Part shown: one piece after another, positions 34,511-41,465 of the stretch | Layout: each line of letters starts with the position of its first letter | How positions within the stretch are numbered: the first letter of the stretch is position 1 | Source: an uncultured Bacteroidales bacterium | Lineage (GTDB): Bacteria; Bacteroidota; Bacteroidia; Bacteroidales; Paludibacteraceae | Assembly: GCA_900319035.1 (NCBI GenBank) | Contig: ONMU01000007.1 | Location: 1-50,956 of the forward strand | Direction: 5' to 3' | Length of the DNA stretch: 50,956 nucleotides | The notes under the pieces: model-generated | Database searches by the model: none | What the model was told of the DNA's origin: nothing | What the model saw: the letters and a program-made list of their open reading frames with translations, nothing else | Made by a program: the position numbers and the translations under genes

Positions 34511-35119
34511 TTACCTTCTTTCGTAACCAATGGTGGTGGATTCGCCGTGACCGGGGAAAACTTCGGTCTCGGGAGGAAGGGTCATCAAGTGCTCCAACGA
34601 GCTAATCAACTGACCATAGTTACCGCCCGGAAGGTCGGTGCGACCGTAACCGCAACGGAAGAGTGTGTCGCCGGAGAACAGCTTCCTCTCTTCCGGAAAA
34701 TACAAACAAACCGACCCCTGCGTATGTCCCGGCGTATGAATAATCTGAAATCTGAAATCTGAATCCTGACTTCTGAACTCTTCTATCTCAAATCTTTCCG
34801 CCTTGAGTCCGACGCCGAAAAGGTCGTATTGTTGCTGCATCGCTTGAGCCATGGGTATATCCGCCTTGTGCATCAGAACCGGTGTGTGCCATGTTTCGGT
34901 CGCCCATTTGGCACCCCAGAGATGATCCAGATGGCCGTGTGTAGCTACGATGGTCAAAGGCTGATCCGGTTGATGGAGTCGGGTGATCGTTTGGTACAAC
35001 AGTTGCCTTTCCTGCTCGTAAAAACAAGCCGGATCGATGAGGAGCACTTTCCCCTCCTCATCCGCTAAAACATACGTATTCGTTCCAAACGGTCCAAATG
35101 TAAACTGTTCAATTTTCAT
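34511..35119 (-). CDS. Metallo-beta-lactamase fold hydrolase (glyoxalase II-like)
   Basis: This 202-residue hydrolase shows the metal-binding THGHLDH, then HTPGHTQGS, SGDTLFRCGYGRTDLPGG and PGHGESTTIGYER. This is the usual order for small GloB-like enzymes of Bacteroidota. Its substrate is unknown. The ATG at 35119 is the start; the frame opens at a TTG within tandem repeat. Residues about 107-125 (EEFRSQDSDFRFQ region) are encoded by eight consecutive 7-bp words (34744-34799), yet conserved motifs on both sides are in register, so it is an in-frame expansion in a loop. Confidence 0.92.
   Translation of the reverse strand: MKIEQFTFGPFGTNTYVLADEEGKVLLIDPACFYEQERQLLYQTITRLHQPDQPLTIVATHGHLDHLWGAKWATETWHTPVLMHKADIPMAQAMQQQYDLFGVGLKAERFEIEEFRSQDSDFRFQIIHTPGHTQGSVCLYFPEERKLFSGDTLFRCGYGRTDLPGGNYGQLISSLEHLMTLPPETEVFPGHGESTTIGYERR
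34744..34799. repeat. In-frame heptamer array inside hydrolase gene
   Basis: Eight 7-bp units in an unbroken row: TCTGAAA twice, TCTGAAT, CCTGACT, TCTGAAC, TCTTCTA, TCTCAAA, TCTTTCC. The first five match the intergenic array at 39386-39427. Confidence 0.9.
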
Positions 35120-35120
35120 T

Positions 35121-35155
35121 TCAAATCTCAAATGTCAAATGTCAAATATCAAATC
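35121..35155. repeat. Heptamer tandem repeat (TCAAATG type)
   Basis: Five units TCAAATC, TCAAATG, TCAAATG, TCAAATA, TCAAATC directly upstream of the hydrolase gene's ATG, in the 177-nt gap before the radical SAM gene. Confidence 0.9.
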
Positions 35156-35174
35156 CCAATTTTCTCGTCTTCAT

Positions 35175-35218
35175 CGGTCCGTTCTCGGTCCAACATCGGT
35201 CCAATGTCGGTCCATTTA
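35175..35218. repeat. 11-bp tandem repeat (TCGGTCC type)
   Basis: Four 11-bp units starting TCGGTCC (ends GTTC, AACA, AATG, ATTT). It lies between two other tandem arrays of different period. Confidence 0.9.
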
Positions 35219-35228
35219 CGAGAGATAA

Positions 35229-35292
35229 CCCACTAACCCACTAATCCACTAACCCACTAATCCACTAATCCACTAACCCACTAATCCACTAA
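35229..35292. repeat. 8-bp tandem repeat (CCCACTAA type)
   Basis: Eight perfect-length units of CCCACTAA or TCCACTAA end at the stop region of the radical SAM gene. A related array occurs at 50641-50684. Confidence 0.95.
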
Positions 35293-35296
35293 CCCC

Positions 35297-36298
35297 TTAT
35301 TTCCCGCATTCCCTGCAAATCGCAGGTCCTTGTTCCATCGCCGTACGGCGGAAAGACATCGCTTTTTCATTAGAAAAAAGTTCATCGAGGGGTGTCTCCA
35401 TGATATTGCCGTACGCGTGCTCGTGCCCTTTGTCGTAGCAGCAAGGCAGCACCGTTCCGTCGGTAGTGATCACGGCACCGCTCCAAACCCTAAAACATCC
35501 TTTGCCCATTGCTCGGCGGTGATACTTCCCGTCCTTGCCTTGGATATAACGGCTGTATCGCGAGTCGGAAGGCATCAACGGATGTCCGTCTTCGTAGTCA
35601 TAGAGTTGTGCGGTCTTGAACACCAAACGGTCTGCTCCCAATGCCTTGTACTCGCGTTTGAAAAGCGTCCATTCCTGCTCGTTGCTCTTCAGCCTGAGGC
35701 ATTGAAGTTCGATAACCGGCGTCCTTCGTACACCGGAAGACGAATGATCCTTAGCCTCTCTCAGCCATCGAATCGCCGCCTTGCATCGCTCTATATCTCC
35801 TCCTACGCGGTAGGTGCTATAGGTCTCTTCCGTCAACCCGTCCATGGAGATGATGATGCGGTCAAGTCCCGAAGACACCAATTCTGCCGCCCTCTCTTTC
35901 GTCATCGCTTGAGCGTTCGTGCTGACGATCGTATAGAGTCCTGCCTCATGCGCCTCGCGAATCATCTGAGTCAGGTCCGGGTTCAGCAGCGGTTCGCCCT
36001 GAAAATAGAACTGCATCACCAAAGCCGTCTCCTTCACTTCCGCCAACACCCGTCTAAACACCTCCATCGGCATCGTCCTTTCACCTTTCACCTTTAACCT
36101 TTCACTTTTCCCTCTCCCTACCGGGCACTCGGGGCAGTGGAGCTGACAGATGTTCGCCGGTTCGACAGAAACGAACATCGGCGCATGATGAACGGTGACA
36201 GAAGTACGGAAAAGCACTGAGCCGAGACGACTCAGTGCATAACTTCCATAACAGCGTATTGCGTTACTTACACGGGATCTTGTTAATACGGCGCTCAT
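35297..36298 (-). CDS. Radical SAM protein with SPASM domain
   Basis: This 333-residue enzyme has the iron-sulfur motif C-x3-C-x2-C in ICQLHCPECP (near residue 52) and a SAM-binding YFQGEPLLNP. The C-terminal SPASM-like cysteines begin with GCFRVWSGAVITTDGTVLPCCYDKG and end CRECGK. Such proteins modify peptides, proteins or small molecules; no peptide substrate gene is visible nearby. The ATG at 36298 overlaps rpiB by 35 nt. Residues about 61-74 (GKSERLKVKGERT) are encoded by six 7-bp words (36077-36118), inserted right after the first cluster motif. Confidence 0.9.
   Translation of the reverse strand: MSAVLTRSRVSNAIRCYGSYALSRLGSVLFRTSVTVHHAPMFVSVEPANICQLHCPECPVGRGKSERLKVKGERTMPMEVFRRVLAEVKETALVMQFYFQGEPLLNPDLTQMIREAHEAGLYTIVSTNAQAMTKERAAELVSSGLDRIIISMDGLTEETYSTYRVGGDIERCKAAIRWLREAKDHSSSGVRRTPVIELQCLRLKSNEQEWTLFKREYKALGADRLVFKTAQLYDYEDGHPLMPSDSRYSRYIQGKDGKYHRRAMGKGCFRVWSGAVITTDGTVLPCCYDKGHEHAYGNIMETPLDELFSNEKAMSFRRTAMEQGPAICRECGK
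36077..36118. repeat. In-frame heptamer array inside radical SAM gene
   Basis: Six units: CCTTTCA, CCTTTCA, CCTTTAA, CCTTTCA, CTTTTCC, CTCTCCC. The same word forms the intergenic array at 39479-39499. Confidence 0.9.
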
Positions 36299-36713
36299 GA
36301 CGCTCACCCTCAAAATCCGTCTGGAAGAACTTACGAACGATATCCAGCGCCATGGGGGCAGTAATGAAACTTGCCGGCAGACCTAATACATTAGCGTTAT
36401 TGTGTGCGCGAGCGAGCTCTGCCAATTTCGGCTCCCAGCAAAGCGCTGCACGAATACCCTGATGTTTGTTAACGGTCATGGTGATGCCGTTACCCGTAGA
36501 GCACATTACTACACCGAACTCGTACTCACCTTTCTCCACTGCCTCTGCCAGCGGGTGAGCAAAATCGGGATAATCGCAACTCTCCGTCGAGTAGCATCCA
36601 AAATCTTTCACTTTGGCTCCATTGTCCTCGAGGAACAACTGAACCTTTTCTTTAAGTGCATAACCTGCGTGATCCGATGCCAACGCAATGGTCATTTCTG
36701 AAAAGCTTTTCAT
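36264..36713 (-). CDS. rpiB: Ribose-5-phosphate isomerase B
   Basis: This 149-residue pentose-phosphate enzyme interconverts ribose 5-phosphate and ribulose 5-phosphate. It has ALASDHAGYALK, the phosphate loop and catalytic cysteine in VMCSTGNGITMTVNK, and the C-terminal FEGERHERRINKI that binds phosphate. The ATG at 36695 (MTIALASDH) is an alternative start. It is translationally coupled to the radical SAM gene. Confidence 0.95.
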   Translation of the reverse strand: MKSFSEMTIALASDHAGYALKEKVQLFLEDNGAKVKDFGCYSTESCDYPDFAHPLAEAVEKGEYEFGVVMCSTGNGITMTVNKHQGIRAALCWEPKLAELARAHNNANVLGLPASFITAPMALDIVRKFFQTDFEGERHERRINKIPCK

Positions 36714-36730
36714 ATTATATATGATTTAAT

Positions 36731-36767
36731 AGTTTAACAATTTAACGATTTAACAATTTAACGTTTA
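36731..36767. repeat. 8-bp tandem repeat (AATTTAAC type)
   Basis: AGTTTAAC, AATTTAAC, GATTTAAC, AATTTAAC, GTTTA between marC and rpiB; the array runs into the marC stop codon. Confidence 0.85.
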
Positions 36768-37376
36768 AAATACTGCAGCCAAGTTTCCGAACATCAGCTT
36801 GCAGGCAATCGCGAGCACGATGATGCCGAAGAACTTACGGATGATATACAAACTGGTTTGACCCATGAATTTAGTCAGCCATTTGGTGCCGATGAGTACG
36901 AAATAAAGCACCAAGATACACAATATCAGCGCCAAACTCAGATTATCTATGGAGTACTCTGCCGTCAGCGCCACCAGTGCGGTAAAAGCACCCGGACCGG
37001 CGTACATCGGGAAAGCCAACGGCACAATAGCACTACCGTTTCCGATCTCGCCTTCCAACTTGTCGTTCTGGAAGATCGTGATATCCAACACCATTTCCAT
37101 TGCCATCAGGAAGATCACAAATCCTCCGGCAATCGCGAAATACTCGATCTTCACACCGAAGATCTTCAGAATCCATTCTCCTGCGAACAGAAACGCCATC
37201 AGAATGATCAGACTCGCCAAACAAACTCTCCACGCGCTGATCTTAATTCCGCGCTTCTCCATGTTAATCGTAATGGGGATATTTCCGAAAGGATCAATGA
37301 TGGCGATCATGAACACAAAAGCCGACATAATCTGCCAAATATCAAGCCCGGAGAAGAAATTTTGTATCGTTTCCAT
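36765..37376 (-). CDS. MarC family membrane protein
   Basis: This 203-residue inner-membrane protein has about six hydrophobic helices. It shows the MarC/UPF0056 features IIDPFGNIPI near the N-terminus, FVIFLMAMEMV, and GSAIVPLAFPMYAGPGAFTALV. The family was once linked to multiple antibiotic resistance, but its function is unknown. The ATG at 37376 is the start; the frame opens at a TTG inside the promoter palindrome. It is transcribed from one side of a bidirectional promoter shared with efp. Confidence 0.92.
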   Translation of the reverse strand: METIQNFFSGLDIWQIMSAFVFMIAIIDPFGNIPITINMEKRGIKISAWRVCLASLIILMAFLFAGEWILKIFGVKIEYFAIAGGFVIFLMAMEMVLDITIFQNDKLEGEIGNGSAIVPLAFPMYAGPGAFTALVALTAEYSIDNLSLALILCILVLYFVLIGTKWLTKFMGQTSLYIIRKFFGIIVLAIACKLMFGNLAAVF

Positions 37377-37399
37377 AGGTATTTTATCAAATTTGAGTG

Positions 37400-37447
37400 C
37401 AAAATTACTATTTTTCTTGCATATATGCAAATTTTTTTGTACTTTTG
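37400..37447. promoter_or_regulatory. Symmetrical bidirectional promoter (marC / efp)
   Basis: The perfect palindrome TTGCATATATGCAA (37417-37430) supplies a -33 element to both strands. Minus: TTTG (37428-37431), 20 nt, TAATTTTG (37400-37407). Plus: TTG (37417-37419), 20 nt, TACTTTTG (37440-37447). Nearly the same 48 bp recur at 40450-40497. Confidence 0.85.
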
Positions 37448-37479
37448 CAGCGTTTTTTGAAAAAAAGAGATTTTTTAGT

Positions 37480-37538
37480 TCAAATTTTTAAGTTTTAATT
37501 TTGAATTTTTAATTTGTAATTTTTAATTTAATTTATTT
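37480..37538. repeat. A/T-rich heptamer-like repeat in the efp leader
   Basis: Irregular TTTTAAT/TTTGAAT/TTTGTAA words fill the leader between the promoter and the efp start. Confidence 0.6.
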
Positions 37539-37540
37539 TT

Positions 37541-38104
37541 ATGATTAATAGTCAAGACATCAAAAACGGCGTATGTATCCGTATGGACGGCCGTTTGTAT
37601 TTCGTAATCGAGTTTTTGCATGTTAAGCCGGGTAAAGGCAACACGATCATGCGTGTGAAGTTTAAAGACGTTGTTGACGGCCGCGTTTTGGAGCGCCGCT
37701 TCAATATCGGTGAGAAGCTGGAGGATGTTCGCGTAGAGCGCCGTCCTTATCAGTTCCTCTACAAAGAGGGTGAGGACTTCATCTTCATGAATAACGAGAC
37801 CTTTGAGCAGGTACCTATTGCTCACGACCTCATCACCGGTGTTGATTTCCTCAAAGAGGGAATGACCGTTGACGTGGTTTCCGATGCTTCTACCGACACC
37901 GTGCTCTTCGCTGAGCTGCCGACCAAGGTAGAGCTCCAAGTGACCTACACCGAGCCGGGTCTCAAGGGCGATACTGCTACCAACACCCTCAAACCCGCTA
38001 CCGTTGAAACAGGCGCTGAGGTGCGCGTTCCGCTCTTCATCAACGAAGGTGAGATCATCCGCATCGATACACGCGACGGTTCTTACTGCGAGCGAGTTCG
38101 CTAA
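37541..38104 (+). CDS. efp: Elongation factor P
   Basis: This 187-residue factor relieves ribosome stalling at polyproline. The KOW-like N-domain has HVKPGKGNT with Lys32 at the loop tip that is modified in other bacteria. Two OB domains follow (MTVDVVSDASTDTVLFAELPTKVELQVTYTEPG, and the C-terminal INEGEIIRIDTRDGSYCERV). No EF-P modification enzyme is encoded nearby. Confidence 0.97.
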   Translation: MINSQDIKNGVCIRMDGRLYFVIEFLHVKPGKGNTIMRVKFKDVVDGRVLERRFNIGEKLEDVRVERRPYQFLYKEGEDFIFMNNETFEQVPIAHDLITGVDFLKEGMTVDVVSDASTDTVLFAELPTKVELQVTYTEPGLKGDTATNTLKPATVETGAEVRVPLFINEGEIIRIDTRDGSYCERVR

Positions 38105-38124
38105 TCAAACTTAACTACAACCTA

Positions 38125-38151
38125 AAAGAGACATCCGACGGGTGTCTCTTT
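38125..38151 (+). terminator. Hairpin between efp and serB
   Basis: AAAGAGACA and TGTCTCTTT form a 9-bp stem with a 9-nt loop. The T-run is short, so it may only attenuate transcription into serB, whose start lies 21 nt downstream. Confidence 0.65.
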
Positions 38152-38171
38152 ATGGTCAGGGCAATACTATT

Positions 38172-39386
38172 ATGCAACGTGAATTTATTTTAATCAACAT
38201 CATCGGTTTTGATAAACCGGGTGTCACTTCGGCGGTTACGGAAGTGCTGGGTAAATACGGCGCTTTCGTGCAGGATATCGGTCAGTCTAACCTCCATCAC
38301 CAGCTCAACCTCAGTATCCTCATCCGCGTAGAGGATGCTACTAAGAGCGGCGACATGATCAAAGAGGTGCTCTTCTGTTGCTCCAAACTGGAGATGATCG
38401 TTCGCTTCACCCCTCTCTCCGAAGAGGATTATCAGGCATGGGTCGGACGTCAGGAGCAGGATCGATATGTGGTGACCCTTCTCGCACGCGAGATCAACGC
38501 GCGGCATATAGCACGTGTCACCGCGCTCTTCGCCGGAAGACACCTCAATATCGATAATATCCTCCGTCTGAGCGACCGACCGAACGTCTCTCTGCCGGTG
38601 GAGAAAAGACATTCCTGCATCGAGTTCTCGCTTCGTGGCGACCTGCCGGATCGTGAACTGCTGCAGAAAGAACTCATGGATGTCTCCCGCGAAGAGGGTA
38701 TTGACATCTCCTTCCAGCGGGACGATATGTTCCGCCGCAACCGGCGTCTGATCTGCGTCGATATGGACTCTACTTTCATCCAGACCGAGGTCATTGACGA
38801 ACTCGCTATGCGTGCCGGAGTAGGGGACGAGGTCAAAGCTATCACCCTCTCGGCGATGCGCGGAGAGATCGATTTCAAGGAATCTTTCAAGCGACGCGTA
38901 GCGCTTCTAAAAGGTCTCGATGCCTCCGTGCAGCAAGATATCATCGACCATCTGCCTATCACCGAAGGTGCCGACCGACTCTTCTCTGTTCTCAAGAAAT
39001 GTGGCTTTAAGATAGCAATACTCTCCGGTGGATTCACGTTCGTCGGTAAGTACCTGCAGCAACGCTTCGGGGTCGATTATGTCTATGCCAATGACTTAGA
39101 GATCGAGGACGGTAAGTTCACCGGACGCTACCTCGGAGATGTCGTTGATGCCAAACGCAAAGCCGAACTTCTCCAACTCATCGCGCAGGTGGAGCATATC
39201 GACTTAGCGCAGGTCATCGCTGTCGGCGACGGAGCGAACGATCTCAACATGCTAGGTATAGCCGGACTCGGTATCGCTTTTCATGCCAAACCCAAGGTGC
39301 AAGCCTCTGCCCGTCAGGCAATCTCCACCGTCGGTTTGGACGGCATCCTCTATTTCCTCGGCTTCAAAGATGCGTTCCTAAAATAA
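38172..39386 (+). CDS. serB: Phosphoserine phosphatase with N-terminal ACT domain
   Basis: This 404-residue enzyme makes the last step of serine synthesis. The N-terminal ACT-like half (INIIGFDKPGVTSAVTEVLGKYGA) may sense serine. The C-terminal HAD phosphatase has motif I CVDMDSTFIQTEVIDELA, motif II LSGGFTFVG and motif III VGDGANDLNML. The ATG at 38172 is the first that leaves the ACT domain complete. A heptamer array follows directly after the stop codon. Confidence 0.95.
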   Translation: MQREFILINIIGFDKPGVTSAVTEVLGKYGAFVQDIGQSNLHHQLNLSILIRVEDATKSGDMIKEVLFCCSKLEMIVRFTPLSEEDYQAWVGRQEQDRYVVTLLAREINARHIARVTALFAGRHLNIDNILRLSDRPNVSLPVEKRHSCIEFSLRGDLPDRELLQKELMDVSREEGIDISFQRDDMFRRNRRLICVDMDSTFIQTEVIDELAMRAGVGDEVKAITLSAMRGEIDFKESFKRRVALLKGLDASVQQDIIDHLPITEGADRLFSVLKKCGFKIAILSGGFTFVGKYLQQRFGVDYVYANDLEIEDGKFTGRYLGDVVDAKRKAELLQLIAQVEHIDLAQVIAVGDGANDLNMLGIAGLGIAFHAKPKVQASARQAISTVGLDGILYFLGFKDAFLK

Positions 39387-39427
39387 ATCTGAAATCTGAA
39401 TTCTGAATTCTGAACTCTGAACTCTAA
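39386..39427. repeat. Heptamer tandem repeat (AATCTGA type)
   Basis: Six units AATCTGA, AATCTGA, ATTCTGA, ATTCTGA, ACTCTGA, ACTCTAA start at the last base of the serB stop codon. Confidence 0.95.
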
Positions 39428-39443
39428 AAAATATCATTACCCC

Positions 39444-39471
39444 AAAAGCGCCCGATTTTTCGGACGCTTTT
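39444..39471. terminator. Bidirectional terminator between serB and the BadF-type kinase gene
   Basis: AAAAGCG-C-CCG and CGG-A-CGCTTTT form a stem around ATTTTT. The A and T flanks suit both converging genes. Confidence 0.8.
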
Positions 39472-39478
39472 CTGTTTC

Positions 39479-39499
39479 CTTTCACCTTTCCCCTTTCAC
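39479..39499. repeat. Heptamer tandem repeat (CCTTTCA type)
   Basis: CCTTTCA, CCTTTCC, CCTTTCA just after the BadF-type gene; identical words lie inside the radical SAM gene. Confidence 0.85.
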
Positions 39500-39500
39500 C

Positions 39501-40388
39501 TTATTCCGTCGTCGGAACAATGACGGAGCGGTGATACTCTTTGAGACCCTCTATCGGATCTTTGAGCACCATGCCTAAAGGCAGTTTCTCGTTCTTCATC
39601 GCCTCCTCCAAGATCGGTTTGTAGTAATACGCTATCGAACCTACAAAACCAGCTCCGTTGGCATTGGAGATTTGGTCATTGGACTTTTGGAAGTACTGCA
39701 CCAGATTCCTGCGGATGAACTGCACGAAATGGTCATAGACGAGGTCATGGATGCGGGGATCGTCGATATGATCGGCACAGAACTTAGAGAGCTTCGCCAA
39801 GAAACGATTTGGGAACGGTTGACGATATACCTTCTCGATGATATCCGCCATGGAAGTCTCGTATTCCTTAAAGAAACATTCTTTAAGATCGTCACCAAGT
39901 TGATTCTTGAGCAGGTCACCCACTAATCGTTTGCCAAGGACAGCAGCCGAACCCTCATCGCCAAGGATATAACCGAGGGAGGGCACACTCCATTCTATCG
40001 TTTCTCCATTATAGAAACAGCTGCCGGAACCGGTACCAAGGATACAAGCTACACCAACGTTGTGACCGAGCAAGCCACGAGCCGCACCGAGCATGTCGGA
40101 CTCCACATGCACCTCAGCTTTCTTGAAGACCGCCTCAAGGGCTTTCTGAACGAAGATCTTCTTCTCCGGCGTGCATCCGGCACCATAAAAGAAAATATGG
40201 GTGAGCGTACCCGCCCACAACAGAGGCGCTATCTGAGGCAGAAGTTGGTTCGAGATACTGTTCTGCATAGCGATAGTCGTTTGGAAAAGCGGATTGATGC
40301 CGTCGGTAAACACATCCGAGCACTGTCCGCTGGCTGTAAGAAGACACCAATGAACTTTGGTACTTCCGCTGTCGGCAATTAAAATCAT
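39501..40388 (-). CDS. BadF/BadG-type ATPase (N-acetylglucosamine kinase-like)
   Basis: This 295-residue protein of the ASKHA fold shows the phosphate loop ADSGSTKVHW at the N-terminus, the second phosphate motif LGTGSGSCFYNGE, and LGDEGSAAVLGKRLV. Family members phosphorylate amino sugars such as GlcNAc from cell-wall recycling; this role is inferred. Residues about 232-243 (KSNDQISNANG) come from four 7/8-bp words (39662-39690), an apparent loop insertion before the conserved FVGSIAYYY. It is expressed from one side of the second bidirectional promoter. Confidence 0.85.
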   Translation of the reverse strand: MILIADSGSTKVHWCLLTASGQCSDVFTDGINPLFQTTIAMQNSISNQLLPQIAPLLWAGTLTHIFFYGAGCTPEKKIFVQKALEAVFKKAEVHVESDMLGAARGLLGHNVGVACILGTGSGSCFYNGETIEWSVPSLGYILGDEGSAAVLGKRLVGDLLKNQLGDDLKECFFKEYETSMADIIEKVYRQPFPNRFLAKLSKFCADHIDDPRIHDLVYDHFVQFIRRNLVQYFQKSNDQISNANGAGFVGSIAYYYKPILEEAMKNEKLPLGMVLKDPIEGLKEYHRSVIVPTTE

Positions 40389-40449
40389 ATTGGTTGACGA
40401 TTTAGCGATTTATGATATATTGAAATGTACTATTTTCATTTTTTCGCTG

Positions 40450-40497
40450 CAAAATTACAAAAATTCTTGCACATATGCAAATTTTTTTGTATCTTTG
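40450..40497. promoter_or_regulatory. Symmetrical bidirectional promoter (BadF-type kinase / YycJ-type hydrolase)
   Basis: TTGCACATATGCAA (40467-40480, one mismatch) supplies both -33 elements. Minus: TTTG (40478-40481), 20 nt, TAATTTTG (40450-40457). Plus: TTG (40467-40469), 20 nt, TATCTTTG (40490-40497). Geometry is identical to 37400-37447. Confidence 0.85.
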
Positions 40498-40514
40498 CAC
40501 GATTTTTTGATACT

Positions 40515-41345
40515 ATGGAGGAAAACGGACTCATATTCAGGTGTTTTGCGAGCGGTAGTAGCGGTAATTGTTACTATCTCGGTACACGTCAGCGAGGGGT
40601 GCTGATAGACGCAGGCATCTCGGCTCGGCAGATTCAGAAGAACCTGCGCGAGATGGATCTCGATTTCCCCAATATCATGGGTGTCTTGGTCACGCACGAC
40701 CATGCGGATCATATCCGTGCGGTAGGTACATTGGGAGAGCGGGTGAAGATACCTATCTACACCACCGCCGAGATCCACGAGGGTATAGACCGCAACTATG
40801 GAGTCCGCGAGAAGCTCAGAACGAGCCGCCGGTATTTCGAGAGAGGCAAAGAATGGAATCTGTTCGGCATGAAGATCAACACTTTCCATATTGAGCATGA
40901 CTCCACCGATTGTTTGGGGTACTGCATCGACTATATGGAACAGCGATTTGTGCTGATGACCGACTGCGGTTCGGTGAACGACGAGATGGAGGCGTATATC
41001 CGTACGGCGAACCACCTTGTGATCGAGGCGAATCATGACGAGCATATGTTGCTCAACGGCCCGTACCCTACTTACCTCAAGGAGCGAATCCTTAGTCCGC
41101 GCGGTCATCAGAGCAACGACACCTGTGGTGCGCTCTTGGAGCGTAACTGGCATCCCGGGCTGAGAAACGTCTGGCTCTGCCACTTGTCCTTGGAGAACAA
41201 CGACCCCGAGGTAGCTTACAACACCGTCAAGGAGTACTTGGAGGAGATTGAGATCGAGCCCGGTAGCGATATCTTCCTCAAACCGCTGGCTCGCACCTCG
41301 CCAAGTCCTACATATGAGTTGAACGACAAGATCATTCAAGTTTGA
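40515..41345 (+). CDS. Metallo-beta-lactamase fold hydrolase (YycJ/WalJ-like)
   Basis: This 276-residue protein begins FRCFASGSSGNCYYLGT, typical of YycJ (VicX) proteins. It has the metal site VTHDHADHIRA, a second histidine in HIEHDSTDCLGY, and TDCGSVNDEM, then EANHDEHML. YycJ proteins are linked to DNA repair exonuclease activity or cell-wall control in other phyla. The ATG at 40515 lies 18 nt after the -7 element, while the upstream part of the frame is promoter. Confidence 0.9.
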   Translation: MEENGLIFRCFASGSSGNCYYLGTRQRGVLIDAGISARQIQKNLREMDLDFPNIMGVLVTHDHADHIRAVGTLGERVKIPIYTTAEIHEGIDRNYGVREKLRTSRRYFERGKEWNLFGMKINTFHIEHDSTDCLGYCIDYMEQRFVLMTDCGSVNDEMEAYIRTANHLVIEANHDEHMLLNGPYPTYLKERILSPRGHQSNDTCGALLERNWHPGLRNVWLCHLSLENNDPEVAYNTVKEYLEEIEIEPGSDIFLKPLARTSPSPTYELNDKIIQV

Positions 41346-41355
41346 GCCCTGCGGG

Positions 41356-41443
41356 CTTTGTTTGACGCGAAGCCAAACAAGGACGCAGTCCCAAACAAAC
41401 GAAGTCAAACAAGCGCAGCCAAACAAGGACGCAGTCCCAAACA
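41356..41443. repeat. 15-17-bp degenerate tandem repeat (CCAAACAAG type)
   Basis: Units such as GCGAAGCCAAACAAG, GACGCAGTCCCAAACAA and ACGAAGTCAAACAA fill the 120-nt gap after the YycJ-type gene. The same set recurs at 44075-44152. Confidence 0.85.
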
Positions 41444-41465
41444 TTTTTAGAATAAAAATTTAGTT

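Noticed and set aside
35229-35292. Possible CRISPR array
   Set aside because: Units are 8 bp and adjacent with no unique spacers, and there are no cas genes. No CRISPR array was found anywhere in the window.
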